Origin: Shimia sp965227725
GTDB lineage: Bacteria > Pseudomonadota > Alphaproteobacteria > Rhodobacterales > Rhodobacteraceae
Reading direction: 5' to 3'
DNA: 64,000 bases
Assembly: GCF_965227725.1 (NCBI RefSeq)
Contig: NZ_CBDDGH010000004.1
Span: forward strand, 434,001-498,000
How positions within the stretch are numbered: the first letter of the stretch is position 1; each line of letters begins with the position of its first letter. Position numbers and translations under genes: made by a program. Shown here in pieces: positions 17,913-27,213 of this stretch. Below the pieces are notes generated by a model. That model did not search any database and was not told the DNA's origin. It worked only from the letters and a program-made list of their open reading frames with translations.

Positions 17913-20387
17913 ATGTTGCGCCAATTGTTTGCAATGATCTTCATCATTTTGCTGATGCCATTGATGGCAACAGCTCAAGCGACCTCTCTTTTGCCCAGCA
18001 CCGCTCAAAGCGCCGCGCCCGAAGAAAACGCAGCCATGAGCCAACTTTTGCAGGAAGCCGCGAACACCGGCATGCAAGTCATCATCCTGCAGCCGGACGG
18101 ATCAACGCAAACTGTTGGCGCGGGTACCGCGTCCAGCAGCTACGCGCAAACTTCCGGCACCTCCACTGACGGTGCCACCCTCATCATGCGCGCGCAGTCA
18201 GAAGTCGATGAAGTGCGGAGCATCTTTTTCAAGCGCTTGCAGGCCCTGCCCGCGGCCATCAACGAGGTCCGCTTTATCCTGCGCGCCTCCAGCCCCGATG
18301 GCACCATCATGGCCTTTGTCAGAACCCTTTTGTGGTCACTGGTTTTCTTGCTGCTCGGAGCCCTCGCCGAGCGCAGAATCTACGGCCCAAAAATCGCGGC
18401 CCGCTTTGTGATGCCGATGGTGCAAAAGGCACCGCAAGGCTATTCCGAAAAACTGCCCTTCCTCGTGGTGCGCTTTGTCGGCGGGGTGATTGGCGTGGCG
18501 TTTTCCATGGTTGTGGCCGCTATTCTCGGCTTCATCATCACAGCGGTCATCGGAGGTGAAGAAGACAGCGCCATCCGCTTCACGCTGATCTCGATCTTTG
18601 TGGCCTACGCCCTCAGCCGTATTGTCGCGCTGATCTGGCGCATGATCCTGTCCCCCTACCTGGACCAGTATCGTATCCCTAGCTTTTCCACGCGCGATGC
18701 AAAACGCCTGCACCGCTGGATGTTTACGCTAGGTGCTCTCAACATTTGTACCGCAGTGTTCGGGGAATGGTTGAAGCAACTTGGTCTGAACTACGATGTC
18801 TTTGCAGCCATGACGCTTATTTTGCTGAGCGTCTTTGCCATCGGCAACCTCGCGATGGTGGTTGTGAACCGCGAAGCCATATCCAATGCCATTCGCAACG
18901 GCAAAGCCTTGCCTGAAGCCAGCCTGCCCATCCGGCTGATCAGCACACTCTGGGCACCTGTTTTCCTGCTCTACGTGATCTATGGCTTCACTGAGCAGGC
19001 CTTTGACATTGTGCTGGGCAATGAGCTGTCGATTCCGCCAATCGCCGGTGCCTATATGATTTTCGCGGCCACAATTGTGGTCTATGCGACCTTCAATTTC
19101 ATCATCGAGCGCTACTTTGACCGTGCCCGCAAAATCCGCGCAGCCAATGAAGCGGCGGAACGCGCCGAGGCAGAACAGGAAGCCGCCCGCTTGGCCGCCG
19201 AAGCTGCACAGGAAACCATTGACGGCATTGCAACAGAGACGGTTTCCGGTCTGGTTCTGGACGGCGACATCATGGAAAGCGAGGATGACGATGCCGAACT
19301 GCGTGCGTTTCAGGAACGCATGCAATCGAGCAGCATTCACACCTTTGAGGATCTCGCGCGCCGGATTGCGGGTATATTGGCGCTTGTTTCCGGCCTGTAT
19401 GCTGCGGTCAATATTTTTGGCGCCGAAGAAATGATGGTCCAGACCAATATCTTTGATCAGACGCTGGATGTGGCCGTGATCTGCTTCATTGGCTACATCG
19501 TGTTTCATGCCTTCCGCATCTGGGTCGACACAAAAATCAAGGATGAAGGCGGCGATGCGGTAAGCGCAACGCCCGGTGATGAGGGGGGCGCAACCGGTGC
19601 CAGCCGCCTCGCAACGCTGCTTCCACTGTTCCGCAGCTTCATTCTGGTGATCATCGTGGTCTCCATCGTCCTGATCGCGCTCTTGGAAATGGGGGTGAAC
19701 GTCAGCCCGCTCTTCGCCGGTGCCGGTGTTATCGGTCTTGCCGTGGGCTTTGGCGCTCAATCCCTGGTGCGGGATATCTTTTCCGGCGCTTTCTTCCTGT
19801 TTGATGACGCCTTCCGCAAAGGCGAATACATCGACATTGGCTCTGTAAAAGGCACGGTCGAAAAGATCTCTGTCCGGTCTTTCCAACTGCGCCACCACTT
19901 GGGGCCACTGCACACCATTCCCTTTGGCGAAATCCAGTATCTCACGAATTACTCCCGCGATTGGGTGATCATGAAACTCAAGCTGCGTGTCACTTACGAC
20001 ACCGACGTAGAGCGGGTGCGCAAGCTGGTCAAAAAGCTCGGCGTCGAATTGCTTGATGATCCGGTGATCGGCCACAACTTCATCCAGCCGCTGAAATCAC
20101 AAGGCGTGATCGAGATGCAGGACAGCGCGATGATCATTCGTGTGAAATTCATGACCAAACCGGGCGATCAATGGCTGGTGCGCAAAAAGGTCTATCAGGA
20201 AATCCGCGAGCTCTTTGCGCGCGAAGGCATCAAATTTGCCCACCGCGAAGTCACGGTGCGGATTGCCGATGATGACAAAGGCGAAGAGCTTAGCCCCAAA
20301 CAACGTGACGCCGTTGTGGGCGCAGTAGAAGCAGCCATTGACGAGGATGCGCTGGAAGAGGCCTCTGGCGGCGGGGATGACCGCTGA
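17913..20387 (+). CDS. large MscS-family mechanosensitive channel
   Basis: This protein of about 824 residues starts with a cleavable-looking signal peptide (ATG at 17913; MLRQLFAMIFIILL, ending MATAQA). A periplasmic segment follows, then about ten or eleven membrane segments. The C-terminal quarter carries the MscS core: the pore helix GAGVIGLAVGFGAQSLVRD, then FFLFDDAFRKGEYIDIG, GTVEKISVRSFQLR and HTIPFGEI of the beta domain. A charged alanine-rich coiled region lies between the transmembrane groups (around residues 405-435). Such channels open under membrane tension and release solutes during hypo-osmotic shock. A longer frame from a GTG at 17856 lacks support. Confidence 0.9.
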   Translation: MLRQLFAMIFIILLMPLMATAQATSLLPSTAQSAAPEENAAMSQLLQEAANTGMQVIILQPDGSTQTVGAGTASSSYAQTSGTSTDGATLIMRAQSEVDEVRSIFFKRLQALPAAINEVRFILRASSPDGTIMAFVRTLLWSLVFLLLGALAERRIYGPKIAARFVMPMVQKAPQGYSEKLPFLVVRFVGGVIGVAFSMVVAAILGFIITAVIGGEEDSAIRFTLISIFVAYALSRIVALIWRMILSPYLDQYRIPSFSTRDAKRLHRWMFTLGALNICTAVFGEWLKQLGLNYDVFAAMTLILLSVFAIGNLAMVVVNREAISNAIRNGKALPEASLPIRLISTLWAPVFLLYVIYGFTEQAFDIVLGNELSIPPIAGAYMIFAATIVVYATFNFIIERYFDRARKIRAANEAAERAEAEQEAARLAAEAAQETIDGIATETVSGLVLDGDIMESEDDDAELRAFQERMQSSSIHTFEDLARRIAGILALVSGLYAAVNIFGAEEMMVQTNIFDQTLDVAVICFIGYIVFHAFRIWVDTKIKDEGGDAVSATPGDEGGATGASRLATLLPLFRSFILVIIVVSIVLIALLEMGVNVSPLFAGAGVIGLAVGFGAQSLVRDIFSGAFFLFDDAFRKGEYIDIGSVKGTVEKISVRSFQLRHHLGPLHTIPFGEIQYLTNYSRDWVIMKLKLRVTYDTDVERVRKLVKKLGVELLDDPVIGHNFIQPLKSQGVIEMQDSAMIIRVKFMTKPGDQWLVRKKVYQEIRELFAREGIKFAHREVTVRIADDDKGEELSPKQRDAVVGAVEAAIDEDALEEASGGGDDR

Positions 20388-20516
20388 TAGCGCCCATGAG
20401 CCAGCACCCCACGATTAACCATTTGCCCCGTCTGCGCTTTTAAACAAAGGGTAAATGCGCTAGAAAAATGGTGGGATTTGTTGCGGACCATGGGATCGGT
20501 CCGCGAAGGGGGTGGA

Positions 20517-20981
20517 ATGTCGCCTGAGATTGAGCACGCGTATGAGCTGTTGGAAGTGACTCCGGATGTCTCTGACAAGGAGATGCGCTCCGCATGGCGC
20601 AAACTTGTCAGACGCTACCATCCGGACCTCGCCAAAGACGACCCTGAAGAAGCCAGCCAACGCATGGCTGACATCAACGCAGCCTTTGACGCGCTAGCCT
20701 ATCACCGCGCGAAGACTGAAGCGGAAGAGATGCCCCAAGAAACGGGCAAAAAGAAAGAAAAGGCACGTCGTTCAGCCAAGTCCAAACCACGCGCGCAAAC
20801 CAATACCAAACGTGAAAAAGCGGAAGAACCGCAACCCGAACCTGAAGCGCCTCAGGAACCTGAGACCAAGTGGAATAGCGAAGAGCAGACTCTGGTGAAT
20901 GCAGCCTCTTCTCTCTTTGAAGAAACCCGTCGCAAGCTGAGCGCAGCCGCCCGGCGACCACTCTTTTCCGTCTGCCACTAG
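20517..20981 (+). CDS. J-domain (DnaJ-like) protein
   Basis: This 154-residue protein starts at the ATG at 20517, preceded by AAGGGGGTGGA. Residues 4-65 form a J domain (HAYELLEVTPDVSDKEMRSA) with the essential HPD motif in RRYHPDLAKDD. The rest is a low-complexity, highly charged linker of lysine/arginine followed by alternating proline and glutamate (EEPQPEPEAPQEPE), and a short C-terminal tail. There is no zinc or substrate-binding domain, so it is a type III co-chaperone that would stimulate DnaK for a specific client. A bidirectional terminator follows. Confidence 0.83.
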   Translation: MSPEIEHAYELLEVTPDVSDKEMRSAWRKLVRRYHPDLAKDDPEEASQRMADINAAFDALAYHRAKTEAEEMPQETGKKKEKARRSAKSKPRAQTNTKREKAEEPQPEPEAPQEPETKWNSEEQTLVNAASSLFEETRRKLSAAARRPLFSVCH

Positions 20982-21008
20982 AGCTGTCTCGACTTAGTCC
21001 AAAACGCT

Positions 21009-21031
21009 GAGGGTGGTCCGGTACCACCCTC
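21009..21031. terminator. bidirectional terminator between the J-domain gene and the ABC permease
   Basis: GAGGGTGGT and ACCACCCTC make a perfect nine-base-pair stem with a CCGGT loop. It lies between two converging genes (stops at 20981 and 21040) and is followed on the plus strand by a T-rich stretch (TTTCAGTTTT), with AAAA on the opposite side. Confidence 0.85.
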
Positions 21032-21039
21032 TTTCAGTT

Positions 21040-22191
21040 TTAACTTCGGTTCGGGTCCATGGCGTCCCGCAAACCATCACCAAAGAAGTTGAACGCCAAA
21101 ACCACAATCACGATTGGCAGCATCGGAATCGCCGTCCAGGGATAGATCTCAATCGACGCAAGGTTCTGCGCATCGTTCAGCATAACACCCCAGCTCACCG
21201 CTGGCGCGCGCAGCCCCAGCCCCAAGAAGCTCAGCGCCGTTTCCCCCAAAATCATCGCCGGGATCGAGAGCGTCGCACTTGCGATCAGGTGGCTGAGGAA
21301 GTTGGGCAAAAGGTGCTTTTTGATCACCCGGCTTGGCTTCGCTCCCATCATTTCAGCGGCTTTCACAAACTCTTCTTCACGCAGGCTCAAGAATTTGGAG
21401 CGCACAGCACGGGCCAATCCCGGCCAGTCGAGAATACCAAGGATGATCGAGATGATGAAAAACACCGCCACAGGCCCCCAGTGAGAGGGCACAGCCGCTG
21501 ACAGCGCGAGCCAGAGGGGCAGCTCTGGAAGGCTACGCAATACTTCAATCACGCGGTTGATGAACCAATCCAGAAAGCCGCCAAAATAGCCAGCGATCGA
21601 CCCCAGAATGATCCCGATCACAAAGGAAACGGTGATACCCACAAGCCCGACAGTCAAGGAAAGCTGCGCGCCGTATAGGATACGTGAAAACACATCGCGC
21701 CCCAATCGATCCGCACCAAAGAGGAACAGGGTTGCTCCCTCAGGAGCGCAGAAGAAATGCGTGTTGGCCGGAATGAACCCTGCGAGCTTGTAGTCAGCCC
21801 CTTCGCAGAAGAACTCCAGCATCATTGGTGTGTCGGTATCCGGCACATATTTCCAACTGAAGCTCTCCAGATCCATTTCCGCCGTGGTCGGATAAACATG
21901 CGGGCCTATGAAGCGGCCGTCATGAATGAAATGCATCCGCTGCGGAGGGGCGTAGATGTAATCTTCCAAACGCTCGTTGGGCCCATAAGGCGCAATGAAG
22001 CCAGCAAAAGGCAGCGACAGATAGGCAAGAAGCAGAAAGATCGCTGAGATCAAGCCAAGCTTATGTTGTTTAAAACGCAGCCACAGCAACCGCGCGTTCG
22101 ACATGTCCAACTCGGCGCTGCGCGCCTCTGCAGCCGCTTCCGGATTATACGGAGCCTGATCGACAAAACGTCCGTCTGGCTGAATGCTCAT
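21040..22191 (-). CDS. peptide/nickel-type ABC transporter permease (DppC/YejE-like)
   Basis: This 383-residue inner-membrane protein has the OppC/DppC layout. There is one N-terminal membrane segment, a large periplasmic insertion with two cysteines (FFCEGADYKL and FFCAPEGATL), and then five transmembrane segments. The coupling-loop motif is REEEFVKAAEMMGAKPSRVIKKHLLPN. The long insertion is typical of the YejE branch, which with YejABF imports peptides and microcin C-like compounds. It is the last gene of a four-gene importer operon, overlapping the other permease by four bases. Confidence 0.88.
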   Translation of the reverse strand: MSIQPDGRFVDQAPYNPEAAAEARSAELDMSNARLLWLRFKQHKLGLISAIFLLLAYLSLPFAGFIAPYGPNERLEDYIYAPPQRMHFIHDGRFIGPHVYPTTAEMDLESFSWKYVPDTDTPMMLEFFCEGADYKLAGFIPANTHFFCAPEGATLFLFGADRLGRDVFSRILYGAQLSLTVGLVGITVSFVIGIILGSIAGYFGGFLDWFINRVIEVLRSLPELPLWLALSAAVPSHWGPVAVFFIISIILGILDWPGLARAVRSKFLSLREEEFVKAAEMMGAKPSRVIKKHLLPNFLSHLIASATLSIPAMILGETALSFLGLGLRAPAVSWGVMLNDAQNLASIEIYPWTAIPMLPIVIVVLAFNFFGDGLRDAMDPNRS

Positions 22192-23216
22192 CGGTCCCGC
22201 CCTCCAAATCGAATGCGCGGATCAAGCAGCGCGAGCAAGAGATCAGACACCAGCGTGCCAATCAGCGTAAGAAGCGCCACAAACATCAACACAAAAGCAG
22301 ACAGGAACAAATCCTGCGACTTAAGCGCTGAAAGCAGCAGCGGCCCGATGGTTTGCAATCCCAAAACCACAGACACCAGAACCGAGCCAGAGACCAGTGA
22401 CGGCAAAAGCGTGCCGATGTCGGCCACAAACGGGTTAAAAGCCACGCGCAGGGGATATTTGGTGAGCATGCGCGGCTCACTCATACCTTTGGCCCGCGCG
22501 GTTTCCACATAGGGCTTGCCAAGTTCATCGAGCAGGTTCGCGCGCAACCGCTGCATCATCGCCGCGGCACCGGAGGTGCCGATCACAAAGGTTGGAATGA
22601 TCAAGTGGACCAGCACCGATTTCATCTTTTCAAAGCTCATCGGTTCACCTTCAAACTGCGGATCCATCAGCCCGCCAATCGGCAGGTTGAGATAGCGGTT
22701 GCCGTAGTAAAACAGGATCAGCGCCAGCAAGAAGTTCGGCGTCGCGAGACCAAGATAGCCAATGAACGCAGAGGTATAGTCAATCCAGGTTTTGGATTTC
22801 GCCGCTGCCAAAACGCCCAGCGGCAGCGCCACAGCATAGATGAAAAGCACCGCAGCCAGATTGACCAGCACCGTCATCCAAAGCGCGCCGCCGACCAGAT
22901 CAGCCACCGGCTTGTCGAACTCAAAGGACCAGCCAAACTCGCCCTGCAACAGCCCCGCAAAACCATGCGGCCCCTGCAGGAACCCCGCCCAGATCAGATA
23001 TTGCTTCCACAAAGGCTGATCGAGCGAGTACTCCTGCCGAAGAAACTCCGCTTTGGCGATCCCGTTGGATTGCCCGGTCGCGCGCAGCTCGTTGATTTGG
23101 TTGGACAGGTAGTCCCCCGGCGGCAGGTTGATGATGACAAACACCAAAACCGACACCACCAGAAGTGTCGCTAGCATGGTCAGAAACCGGAAAACCGCGA
23201 ACCGCAGCAGAGCCAT
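22188..23216 (-). CDS. peptide/nickel-type ABC transporter permease (DppB/YejB-like)
   Basis: The protein has 342 residues and six predicted membrane segments. The N-terminus LRFAVFRFLTMLATLLVVSVLVFVI and LPPGDYLSNQI are typical of DppB/OppB. The coupling motif is LRANLLDELGKPYVETARAKGMSEPRML. It pairs with the permease encoded immediately downstream to form the channel of the importer. Its start lies nine bases after the substrate-binding protein stop, so the genes are co-transcribed. Confidence 0.89.
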   Translation of the reverse strand: MALLRFAVFRFLTMLATLLVVSVLVFVIINLPPGDYLSNQINELRATGQSNGIAKAEFLRQEYSLDQPLWKQYLIWAGFLQGPHGFAGLLQGEFGWSFEFDKPVADLVGGALWMTVLVNLAAVLFIYAVALPLGVLAAAKSKTWIDYTSAFIGYLGLATPNFLLALILFYYGNRYLNLPIGGLMDPQFEGEPMSFEKMKSVLVHLIIPTFVIGTSGAAAMMQRLRANLLDELGKPYVETARAKGMSEPRMLTKYPLRVAFNPFVADIGTLLPSLVSGSVLVSVVLGLQTIGPLLLSALKSQDLFLSAFVLMFVALLTLIGTLVSDLLLALLDPRIRFGGRDR

Positions 23217-23225
23217 TCCTTGCTC

Positions 23226-25130
23226 CTATTCCGCAAAGAAGAATTCATCGGGGCGATGCACCCCGAAATGGGCACCAGGAGACCAAGCCCAAATGGCTTT
23301 CTCCGGCACATTGCGCAAGCGATTGGATACAACAACCGGCTGTGGCGCGCCGTTCAACAGGCCAATGGCAAAAACATTGTCAGCATGAATGTCCACCATA
23401 CGCTGCCAGATCACAGCGCGATCCACCGACGTGTAGGCCTGTGTCCACTGATGCGCGAGATCGTTCAGTTCAATCGCGGCTGGAAGATCAGGGGCCTCAC
23501 CAACTTCTCCATGTGTCTGATGGTACTGCCCCCACTTTGGCCAAGAGAGGAATGCCTGATCCCACGGCGCAAGATAGCCCGGTGAAGTGTAGGGCTGAGG
23601 CAGCCCGTTGTCCCAGCCAAACCAAGTGGAGGCCATGGTTTCTCCGGCGTAGACCCGATTGCGCAAAATATCGCGTTCCAGGGGGCGCATGATCAGCTTC
23701 ACGCCAATCTCCGCCCAATTGTCGGTGATAATCTGCAGCGCGTTTTCGACTTCTTGACGCTCGCCTGCTGTCTCGATCACCACCCATACGGGGCGGCCAT
23801 CGGGCAGCGTGCGATATCCTTCTTTGGTGCGCTTATCGAGGCCCATCTCATCCAGCAGCGCATTGGCCTGATCCAGATTACGAATGGCCCACGCATCGCG
23901 GTTCTTCTCTTTGAAGAAAGGACTCACCGGCAAAACCGTCATGCCACCCTGTTTGGCCAAGCCAAAGTAAAGGCCGCGGTTGATGATCTTGCGATTGATT
24001 GCCAGAGACAGCGCCCGACGGAAACGCACATCGCGCAGCGTCTCCCGCCAGCCCTCATCGTTGTAGTTCAGGTTGGGATAGATCGCGATCTGACTGGCCG
24101 TGCCATTGCCCCACAACATGGTGCTGTAGTTGCCTTGCGCCTCACCCTTTTTCAGGATCGCAGTGTCTTTGAAGTCCAATCCCCGCGCCTGCAGATCCAC
24201 TTCGCCTGCATTGGCTTTTGCCGCAACAAGACCCGGCGCAACCACCTGCATCTCAACAACATCAATGTAGGGCAACTGCACCCCATTACTGTCGATCCGG
24301 TGATAGAAGGGATTGCGGACAAACAGGAACCGGCTTTTGCCGTCTTTCGTCGCCAAGATCCAAGGCTGCAACGTAGGCAGATCCGGATTGTCGAACTTAT
24401 ACATATTGTCCTGACGATTGTGCAGCGCGGCCCAGCTACGCACACGCGCCTCATACAGCCGCTCACTCAGCTCTTCTTCATCCGTATAGTCCGCATGGAA
24501 CGGCTTCATGAAATGCGCGGGGCGGTAGATGAACGGCGGGCGCGCCTCAGCCAGCATCTGCAAAAACTGCGGGTTGGGCTTGCTCCACTCATAGATAACC
24601 GTATGTGCATCCGGGAAGCTGACCTTTGGCAGCTCTCCTTCAACTCTCAAGAAATCGACGGGACCTGAGGGGGACAGCAACGGATTGTTTGCAACATCCT
24701 CCCACCAGTAGCGGAAGTCCTCAGATGTAAACGGATGACCGTCCGACCACTTGTGGCCGGGGCGTAGGCGCATGGTGAATTTCTTGTCGTCCTCATTGTC
24801 GAGACCCGCAAGAATATCGGGGACCAACTCATACCGTTCGTTGTAGCCCACAAGCCGCGCATAGCCGTACACAACCATCTGCCGAACATCTTTGGAGCGC
24901 GTGACCATGGTGCGCAAAGTGCCACCCTGTTTTCCGAACTCCCGGTTGCGCAGAGACAGATCTACGGTCTTTGGCGCCTCTGGCACACGTTCTGCAACCG
25001 GCGGCAAATTTCCGGCAGAAACATCTGATTGCCAAAAACCGCTTTCCTGAAGCTCCATCGCCGAGACAGCGTGGACACCTAGCAACGAACAGGCCGCAAA
25101 GAGGCAGGCAATGATCAGTCTTTTAGGCAT
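23226..25130 (-). CDS. family 5 extracellular solute-binding protein (YejA/DppA-like)
   Basis: This 634-residue secreted protein starts MPKRLIIACLFAACSLLGV, a signal peptide ending near the alanine of VSAM. A class C solute-binding fold follows, with typical stretches LVPDILAGLD, RLRPGHKWSDGHPFTSEDF and VRFRRALSLAINR. The length fits the larger YejA-type binding proteins. It delivers oligopeptides or similar ligands to the two permeases. The start at 25130 overlaps the ATPase stop by eight bases. The gene order ATPase, binding protein, permease, permease differs from yejABEF and dpp operons, where the ATPase comes last. Confidence 0.88.
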   Translation of the reverse strand: MPKRLIIACLFAACSLLGVHAVSAMELQESGFWQSDVSAGNLPPVAERVPEAPKTVDLSLRNREFGKQGGTLRTMVTRSKDVRQMVVYGYARLVGYNERYELVPDILAGLDNEDDKKFTMRLRPGHKWSDGHPFTSEDFRYWWEDVANNPLLSPSGPVDFLRVEGELPKVSFPDAHTVIYEWSKPNPQFLQMLAEARPPFIYRPAHFMKPFHADYTDEEELSERLYEARVRSWAALHNRQDNMYKFDNPDLPTLQPWILATKDGKSRFLFVRNPFYHRIDSNGVQLPYIDVVEMQVVAPGLVAAKANAGEVDLQARGLDFKDTAILKKGEAQGNYSTMLWGNGTASQIAIYPNLNYNDEGWRETLRDVRFRRALSLAINRKIINRGLYFGLAKQGGMTVLPVSPFFKEKNRDAWAIRNLDQANALLDEMGLDKRTKEGYRTLPDGRPVWVVIETAGERQEVENALQIITDNWAEIGVKLIMRPLERDILRNRVYAGETMASTWFGWDNGLPQPYTSPGYLAPWDQAFLSWPKWGQYHQTHGEVGEAPDLPAAIELNDLAHQWTQAYTSVDRAVIWQRMVDIHADNVFAIGLLNGAPQPVVVSNRLRNVPEKAIWAWSPGAHFGVHRPDEFFFAE

Positions 25131-26901
25131 GGTAACGCACCTTGTGTCCTGGCTCGGTCTCTCGCAACGGCGGCGCATTCACACCGTCAAAGCGGAAAGC
25201 ATCGGGCCAACTGGAAGGCGCGCCTGCCCCCTGTGCCACGATCTTGAGGTTGATGGGGCGCGCAATATCTGGCTCAGGCTGAGCCGCAATGAGCGCCTTG
25301 GTGTAGGGGTGTTGCGGATTATAGAAGAGTTGTTCTGGCGGACCTTGCTCGACCACAAGCCCTGCGCGCATAACCGCGACTTCATCCGCAATCCGCGCCA
25401 CAACAGCAAGGTCATGGCTAATAAAGAGGTAGCTGAGGTTGAGACGGTCTCTAATGTCTTCAAGCAGGCGCAGCACCTGCTCCTGAACAGAAACATCCAG
25501 TGCTGATGTCGGCTCATCACATACCAAAAACGTCGGCCCAAGCATCAACGCCCGAGCAATTGAGAGACGCTGGCGTTGCCCGCCGGAGAAGGCATGTGGA
25601 AAGCGTGTGAGCATGTTTTCATTCAGCCCAACCCAGCGCAGAATTTCCACGGCACGATCAACACGCTCTGACGGAGATCCAATGTTGTGAATCTCCAGAG
25701 GTTCACAAAGCGCATCTTTCACCCGCATACGCGGATTAAGCGTGCTGTAGGGGTCCTGAAACACCATCTGAGCCTTGCGCTGAAACGCCAAACGTTCCGC
25801 GCGGTTCAGATCCTGAAGGTTGACCGGCTCAGCGCCGGGCTCTGCGCGAAACAGGATTGAGGCCCCGCTATCCGCACGTTCCGCACCGAGCGCCATACGC
25901 GCACATGTTGTTTTACCGGATCCGGATTCACCCACTACCGCCAGTGTTTTGCCGCGCTCCACCCCAAAGTCCACACCTCGCACGGCGTTCACCACGGATT
26001 TGGCACCCCAAGGCGAGGAGGCTTTGAGCTCATAGGTTTTATTCACGTCCCGCATCTCTAGGATGTAGTCGCGCTCCTCTTCATCAGGACGATCTGCTGG
26101 CGTGGCCGGAATTTCTGGTGCCGCTGCCATCAAGTCTTTCGTGTAAGGATGATGCGGATCGCGAAGGATCAGAGGGGCTGGCCCCGCCTCCATGACGCGG
26201 CCACGGTTCATCACCACCACATCGTCCGCCATATTGGCCACCACGCCAAGGTCATGGGTCACCAAAATCACTCCCATGCCGGTCTCGGCCTGAAGATCCT
26301 TGATCAGCCCCAAAACCTGCGCCTGCGTTGTCACATCAAGCGCGGTTGTCGGCTCGTCCGCAATCAGCAGATCAGGCCGCCCAACCATCGCCATCGCAAT
26401 CATAGCACGTTGGCGCATCCCACCTGAGAGCTCAAACGGATAGGAATTGTAGACGCGCTCAGGGCTTGGGAAGCCAACGCGTTCAAACTTCTCAAGAACC
26501 AGTTTCTTGCGCTTGGCAGCGTCAAAATCATGATGCAGCTTCAGCGCTTCAGAAACCTGGTTGCCAATCCGGTGCAGCGGGGACAGCGAGCGCATCGGCT
26601 CCTGAAAAATCATCGAAATCCGATTGCCGCGAATGCTGCGCATCTTGCGTTCGCTCAAATTGGTGATGTCGATCGGCGCATCTCCGCCACGTGCCGCAAA
26701 CTCGATCTGACCACCGCGCAACTGGGCCGCCGCAGGCAAAATCCGCAAAGCCGCGCGACAGCTCAAGGTCTTCCCCGACCCGCTTTCTCCGACCAGCGCG
26801 AGGGTCTTTCCGGCGGCGACTGAAAAACTGACGTCATCCACCACAGGTTTGGCTTTTTCAAAGCCAATTGTAAGATTTCGCACAGTTAATAGTGCTGTCA
26901 A
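25123..26901 (-). CDS. fused two-domain ABC ATPase for peptide/nickel import (DppD-DppF/YejF-like)
   Basis: Two complete ATPase domains lie in one chain. The first has GESGSGKT, LSGGMRQR and LLIADEPTTALDV. The second, after a linker, has GESGSGKTT, FSGGQRQR and FLVCDEPTSALDV, and ends with the oligopeptide-type C-terminal extension. Such fusions (YejF) energise peptide importers. The best start is a TTG at 26901 (TALLTVRNLTI), preceded at proper distance by AGGGGA; this gives 592 residues and the family's normal N-terminus. An in-frame ATG at 26961 and others further upstream have no good ribosome site. First gene of the importer operon and divergent from the lipid operon at 27214. Confidence 0.85.
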   Translation of the reverse strand: MTALLTVRNLTIGFEKAKPVVDDVSFSVAAGKTLALVGESGSGKTLSCRAALRILPAAAQLRGGQIEFAARGGDAPIDITNLSERKMRSIRGNRISMIFQEPMRSLSPLHRIGNQVSEALKLHHDFDAAKRKKLVLEKFERVGFPSPERVYNSYPFELSGGMRQRAMIAMAMVGRPDLLIADEPTTALDVTTQAQVLGLIKDLQAETGMGVILVTHDLGVVANMADDVVVMNRGRVMEAGPAPLILRDPHHPYTKDLMAAAPEIPATPADRPDEEERDYILEMRDVNKTYELKASSPWGAKSVVNAVRGVDFGVERGKTLAVVGESGSGKTTCARMALGAERADSGASILFRAEPGAEPVNLQDLNRAERLAFQRKAQMVFQDPYSTLNPRMRVKDALCEPLEIHNIGSPSERVDRAVEILRWVGLNENMLTRFPHAFSGGQRQRLSIARALMLGPTFLVCDEPTSALDVSVQEQVLRLLEDIRDRLNLSYLFISHDLAVVARIADEVAVMRAGLVVEQGPPEQLFYNPQHPYTKALIAAQPEPDIARPINLKIVAQGAGAPSSWPDAFRFDGVNAPPLRETEPGHKVRYHA

Positions 26902-27213
26902 AGCAATAGTCCCCTGCCACGCTCTTTTTAATCCACCTTGCGGCGGCGTGTTCTGGTTCATCTGAACATGATTATTCTTGTCGGAGCAAGCATCTAGAAA
27001 CAGCTTCTGTTCACGATCTGCCCAAATGGCGTTCACCAAGCCACACAAGCGCAAAAGCAATGCGCCCAAAGAATTCTGCCCTTGCATTGTGCTGGACCGG
27101 ATGCCACGAAGCGGTCATATTGCAATTTCGTGACCAACCCATCGCGGAGGCCGCGTTGTTGGATCACTTTTGAATTCTAAAAAATAAGCGCAGCGCAGGC
27201 TGCGGAGACTTGG
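26902..27213. other. intergenic region between the peptide importer and the inositol/sphingoid lipid operon
   Basis: This 312-base divergent spacer should hold both promoters. The minus-strand frame of the ATPase stays open through most of it, so part could be coding if the longer start is used. On the plus side, a GGAG sits seven bases before the ATG at 27214, inside a small CGCAG/CTGCG hairpin. I see no convincing promoter hexamers, operator or RNA gene. Confidence 0.5.

Noticed and set aside
18729..20075. A 448-codon minus-strand frame opposite the MscS gene
   Set aside because: The composition is that of an antisense shadow (rich in H, Q, N, D); the plus strand encodes an intact MscS channel.
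9903..26901. Mobile element or genomic island boundaries around the glycan operon and importer
   Set aside because: No integrase, transposase, tRNA site or direct repeat is visible, and base composition looks like that of its neighbours.
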